Of a DNA stretch of 64,000 nt, positions 61,071-64,000 are shown piece by piece. A program made the translations under genes and the position numbers. The first letter of the stretch is position 1; the number at the start of each line of letters is the position of its first letter. The notes under the pieces are model-generated. The model saw only the letters and a list, made by a program, of their open reading frames with translations. It was not told the DNA's origin and made no database searches. The stretch comes from Actinomycetota bacterium. Its GTDB lineage: Bacteria; Actinomycetota; Thermoleophilia; Gaiellales; F1-60-MAGs149. The stretch lies in assembly GCA_016870485.1 (NCBI GenBank), contig VGBM01000003.1, positions 102,016-166,015 of the forward strand. The letters are read 5' to 3'.

Positions 61071-62054
61071 GTGGCCGTGATCGAGGACAGCCTGCCCCTC
61101 GGCGACCTGCCCCTCGCCCGGGGCGGGGTGCTCCAGGACGCCCGCATCGCGTACCGCGTGCACGGCGAGATCGCGGGCGGCGAGGCGATCCTCCTGCCGC
61201 ACATGTACTCCGGCAGCATGGACTCCGTGGTCGGGTTCCTCGCGCCCGACGGTCCGCTCGACCCGGGGGCCTGCGCCGTCGTCACGCCGGCGATGCTCGG
61301 CGCGGGGGCCTCGACGTCCCCGTCGAACGCGGCGCCCGGCCAGCGCGGGGCGGCGTTCCCGGCGCTCGCGACCGCCGACGACGTCGCCGCCCAGCGGGCG
61401 CTCCTCGACCACCTCGGCGTGACGCGCCTGAGGCTCGCGCTCGGCTTCTCGATGGGCGCGCAGCAGGCGCTGCGCTTCGCCGTCGCCCACCCGGACATGG
61501 TGGGCCGGCTGGTCCTGATCGCCGGCACCGCCCGCAACACCCCCTACGGACGGGTCGTCGCGCGGGCGCTCGGCGAGGCGATCACGGCGGGGCCGGGCTG
61601 GCGCGTCGACGACGACGCGCTCGCGGGGCGCCACCGTCACGCGCGCCTGATGAGCGTCCTCGGCGCGACGCACGAGGCCTTCCTCCCGCAGCGCATCGCC
61701 GAGGCGGGGGTCGCCGACCACGACGCCTTCATCCGGGACGTGTTCGAGGCCGACTACGGCGGCCAGGACGCCAACGACCTGCTCTGCCAGCTCGAGCGCT
61801 GGCACGACGCCGACGTCGCCGATGGGGGCGACCTCGCCGCCGCGCTCGGCCGGATCGCGTGCCGCACCGACGTCGTCGCCCTCGCGGGCGACCGGCTGTT
61901 CCCGCCGGAGGAGGTCGCCGAGCAGGCGCGCCTCATCCCCGACGTCGAGATCCACGACGTCGGGACGGCGTGGGGGCACTACGCGATGGGCGGCTTCGAC
62001 CCGGCGGACATCGCCGCCGTCCACCGGGTCGTCGCGGACGCCGTCCACGCCTGA
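61071..62054 (+). CDS. Alpha/beta-hydrolase, MetX-like
   Basis: 327 residues. The nucleophile Ser127 lies in GFSMGAQQALRFAVAHPDMV. The Asp is in VVALAGDRLFPP and the His in WGHYAMGGF. The general layout recalls homoserine acetyltransferase-like hydrolases, but the elbow lacks the GGSMGGMQ of true MetX, so a different acyl substrate is likely. GTG start at 61071 set by the leaderless promoter. Confidence 0.82.
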   Translation: MAVIEDSLPLGDLPLARGGVLQDARIAYRVHGEIAGGEAILLPHMYSGSMDSVVGFLAPDGPLDPGACAVVTPAMLGAGASTSPSNAAPGQRGAAFPALATADDVAAQRALLDHLGVTRLRLALGFSMGAQQALRFAVAHPDMVGRLVLIAGTARNTPYGRVVARALGEAITAGPGWRVDDDALAGRHRHARLMSVLGATHEAFLPQRIAEAGVADHDAFIRDVFEADYGGQDANDLLCQLERWHDADVADGGDLAAALGRIACRTDVVALAGDRLFPPEEVAEQARLIPDVEIHDVGTAWGHYAMGGFDPADIAAVHRVVADAVHA

Positions 62055-62146
62055 GGCGCGCCTAGCTCGCCGGGGCGGACGCGGCCACGTCGCGACCCCA
62101 CCAGAGCGGGCCGTCCAGGCGGTCCCGGCTCTGGCATGCTTGCTCC

Positions 62147-62608
62147 ATGCCGATTTTCGAGCGCTCCGTGGAGGTGCCCGCGCCGATCGCGGATGTGTTC
62201 GCGTTCCACCTCGACACGCGCAACGTGCCGCTGATCACCCCGCCGCAGCAGGAGGTGCTCGAGATCGTCGGCGAGTTCCCGCTGGTGGTGGGCGCGGTGG
62301 TCGACATGAGGATCCGCCAGGCGCCGATCCCGACGGCGCAGCCGTGGCGGATCCGGGTCACGGCGATCGAGCCGCCGACCCTGATCCGCGACGAGGTCGT
62401 CGACAACGAGATGTTCTCCCGCTTCGTGCACACGCACCGCTTCGAGGAGCTCGGGCCGGGGCTGACGCGGCTGACGGACCACATCGACTGGGACATGCCG
62501 TCGCGGGTGGTCGCCGGCATGGCGAAGGGCATCATCGAGAAGACGTTCGCGGGCCGCCAGGACCGGACCCGCGACCTGCTCGGCGCCGCCGCGACGCCCG
62601 ACGCCTAG
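62147..62608 (+). CDS. SRPBCC (START-like) ligand-binding protein
   Basis: 153 residues. IFERSVEVPAPIADVFAFHL at the N-terminus and PWRIRVTAIEPPTLIRDEVV in the sheet are typical of polyketide cyclase/dehydrase-like SRPBCC proteins. VAGMAKGIIEKTFAGRQDRT forms the C-terminal helix. The cavity could hold a hydrophobic ligand; no catalytic residues are visible. The start follows CATGCT at six bases, a weak leaderless match. Confidence 0.85.
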   Translation: MPIFERSVEVPAPIADVFAFHLDTRNVPLITPPQQEVLEIVGEFPLVVGAVVDMRIRQAPIPTAQPWRIRVTAIEPPTLIRDEVVDNEMFSRFVHTHRFEELGPGLTRLTDHIDWDMPSRVVAGMAKGIIEKTFAGRQDRTRDLLGAAATPDA

Positions 62609-62611
62609 AGC

Positions 62612-63358
62612 CTAGAGGATCGACGGCGGGCAGCCGAGGCGGGCGATCACCTCGAGCGCGGCGTCGACGTGGCGGTGCGCGCCGTCCATCGTGAAGACGA
62701 AGTGGCCCGGCAGGAGCGCGTCGAACTCGTGCTCGGCGAGCCGCTCCACCGACGCGATCGCCTCGGTCACGGAGCGGTCCCCGATGCTCTGCAGCGCGAG
62801 CTTGCCGCCCGTGAAGAGCGCGTCGCCGCTGACCAGGTGGCGCTTCCCGGGCGCCGCGACGAGCCAGCTGTGATGGTCGTGGCTGTGGCCCGGCGTCGGG
62901 ATCGGGGTGAGGACGAGGTCGCCGAGGCGGACCTCGGCGCCGGCGGCGTGCACCTCGTCGACGGGGCACGGGGTGTAGACGTAGTCGAGCGGGTAGATCC
63001 CGGCCGCGCGCGCCGCGGTCAGGCTGATCGCATCCTCATCGCCGGTGGTGACGATCTCGGCGGTGCGCGGCAGGGCGTGCACCCGCAGGTGCGGGAGCCG
63101 CTCGCGCAGGTGAGAGGCGCCGCCGCTGTGGTCGCCGTGCGCGTGCGTGAGGACGAGGTCGCGGATCCGGTCGAGCGGGATGCCGTCCCGGTCGCAGACC
63201 GCGAGCACCCGGTCGATGTCGCGGCCGGCGCCCGCGTCGAACAGGACCCAGCCCCCGTCGCCCGTCTCGAAGGCCCACATGTGGCAGTCGAAGGCGTCCG
63301 TCAGGTCGAAGCCCAGGAAGCCCGACCCCACCAGCGCCACGCGATCGTCGATCCGCAT
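62612..63358 (-). CDS. Metallo-beta-lactamase-fold hydrolase
   Basis: 248 residues. The HxHxDH motif is in LVLTHAHGDHSGG. Further zinc residues are in PTPGHSHDHHSWL and SGDALFTGG, and the last His in LLPGHFVF. The family hydrolyses esters, thioesters or lactones with two zinc ions. The ATG at 63358 has GGAGG ahead of it, so it is leadered. It is divergent from the solute-binding protein gene. Confidence 0.9.
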   Translation of the reverse strand: MRIDDRVALVGSGFLGFDLTDAFDCHMWAFETGDGGWVLFDAGAGRDIDRVLAVCDRDGIPLDRIRDLVLTHAHGDHSGGASHLRERLPHLRVHALPRTAEIVTTGDEDAISLTAARAAGIYPLDYVYTPCPVDEVHAAGAEVRLGDLVLTPIPTPGHSHDHHSWLVAAPGKRHLVSGDALFTGGKLALQSIGDRSVTEAIASVERLAEHEFDALLPGHFVFTMDGAHRHVDAALEVIARLGCPPSIL

Positions 63359-63393
63359 ACCGTCCTCCTTCGCGACCGCGCAAGCGTACCGCC

Positions 63394-63420
63394 GCCCCCA
63401 TGCCGCCGGGGCATGGGGGC
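63394..63420. repeat. Perfect 11-5-11 inverted repeat
   Basis: GCCCCCATGCC, five-base loop, GGCATGGGGGC. It lies in the divergent region between the metallo-hydrolase and the solute-binding protein gene. Further along, a smaller repeat (AGCTGG/CCAGCT near 63427-63447), a TACCCT at 63457-63462 and a GC hairpin near 63477-63503 form a dense control region. Confidence 0.7.
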
Positions 63421-63525
63421 AGTCCGAGCTGGCTCGCGAAACCAGCTAGCAGCCACTACCCTGCCACTACCACGGTGGGCGGGCCGACGCCGGCCCCGCC
63501 CGGTAGCAGAGGGAGGAGAGGTCGC

Positions 63526-64000
63526 ATGACCGATTTCAACCAGCTGGACCCGTTCCGCCGCAAGGCGGACCCGCTCCAGCTCGACCTGGTGGAGTCGTTC
63601 GCCAAGGGCAGGATCTCGCGGCGTCACTTCATCCAGCGCGGCACGGTGCTCGGCCTGTCCTTGGCCTCGCTCTCCGCGATCGTCGCCGCGTGCGGCGGCG
63701 GCTCGGACTCGAGCGGCGGCGACACGGGCGGCGGCGCGAACGTCGAGACCGCCGAGGGCGCCGTCTCGGAGGCCACGACCGCGGCGGCCGCGACCGGCGG
63801 CACGATGAAGTGGGGCATGTCGGTTCCGGGGTCGGAGGGCGTGAACCCGATCACGATGATCGACCTCGTCACGTACAACGTCTGCGCGCAGGTGTTCGAG
63901 TACCTGGTGCGCTCGGCGTCCGACCTCTCCCTGCAGCCGATGCTGGCGACCGAGTGGTCGGCCAACGCGGACGCGAGCGAGTGGACGTTCAAGCTGCGCG
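63526..64000 (+). CDS. ABC-transporter solute-binding lipoprotein, 3' end outside window
   Basis: First 158 codons. Residues 27-47 contain RRHFIQRGTVLGLSLASLS then AIVAACGGG: a twin-Arg-like pair, hydrophobic core and lipobox ending in the Cys, so a lipoprotein possibly exported by Tat. A Gly/Ser-rich linker precedes GGTMKWGMSVPGSEGVNPIT and YLVRSASDLSLQPMLATEWS, typical of family 5 (peptide/nickel/opine) binding proteins. The ATG at 63526 follows GGGAGGAGAG, one of the strongest ribosome sites here. The permease and ATPase genes are presumably downstream. Confidence 0.9.
   Translation, partial: MTDFNQLDPFRRKADPLQLDLVESFAKGRISRRHFIQRGTVLGLSLASLSAIVAACGGGSDSSGGDTGGGANVETAEGAVSEATTAAAATGGTMKWGMSVPGSEGVNPITMIDLVTYNVCAQVFEYLVRSASDLSLQPMLATEWSANADASEWTFKLR

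Noticed and set aside
61071..62054. Homoserine O-acetyltransferase (metX)
   Set aside because: The nucleophile elbow is GFSMGAQQ and not the GGSMGGMQ of MetX, so I kept a general hydrolase call.

Overview
The window is very GC-rich DNA with dense, tightly packed genes, many GTG starts and one TTG start. It looks like an actinobacterial chromosome. CarD, a MoaD-MoaE fusion, an epsilon-type acyl-CoA carboxylase subunit, an actinobacterial-style lysC-asd/recR-dnaX cluster and widespread leaderless promoters all fit that. A deep-branching class such as Thermoleophilia is my best guess, but it is an inference from gene content only. There is no phage, transposon, CRISPR array or rRNA operon. The first and last genes run off the ends.

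Layout. 1-6.4 kb: two acyl-CoA dehydrogenases with a TetR regulator; an OsmC / ureohydrolase / DUF815 ATPase operon on the minus strand; and an acidic Glu/Ala-rich protein with a small partner. 6.5-14 kb: a LolD/MacB-type ABC exporter, an NAD-dependent epimerase, an AEC-type carrier, a secreted-protein gene interrupted by an in-frame amber codon, and a class II aldolase. 14-19.9 kb: a 994-residue SF2 helicase with a large acidic insertion, infA, an M29 aminopeptidase and carD. 19.9-25.7 kb: selB-selA, a GST, a cytochrome P450 and moaX.

25.8-35.4 kb is a metabolic district for propionyl-CoA: a mutase catalytic subunit, carboxylase beta, epsilon and alpha subunits, a GntR regulator, an ETF-quinone oxidoreductase-like protein and succinyl-CoA ligase (sucCD). 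It makes a chemically continuous route (propionyl-CoA, methylmalonyl-CoA, succinyl-CoA, succinate) that is completed by a type E succinate dehydrogenase (sdhA-sdhB-sdhE) at 43.4-47.1 kb. The acyl-CoA dehydrogenases at the left edge would feed electrons to the ETF-quinone oxidoreductase. Between these lie a PLP aminotransferase, a PDZ/Lon-type protease, a second ureohydrolase and a pabB-pabC-pabA folate operon.

47-64 kb: an EcsC-like protein, a nuclease, a phosphoesterase, then a conserved minus-strand housekeeping block (large SRP RNA, dnaX, ebfC, recR, lysC with an internal beta-subunit start, asd). After it come a ferritin-like gene with an apparent ACG start, a twice-frameshifted cation-efflux gene, tRNA-Ser(GCU), an aldehyde dehydrogenase, a MazF-type toxin-antitoxin pair, hydrolases, and the start of a solute-binding lipoprotein gene.

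The clearest genome-wide signal is regulatory. More than 20 genes have a TANNNT-like -10 hexamer placed 6-10 bases before the start codon with no Shine-Dalgarno sequence, so leaderless transcription appears to be a common mode here. The rule was used to choose several start codons.
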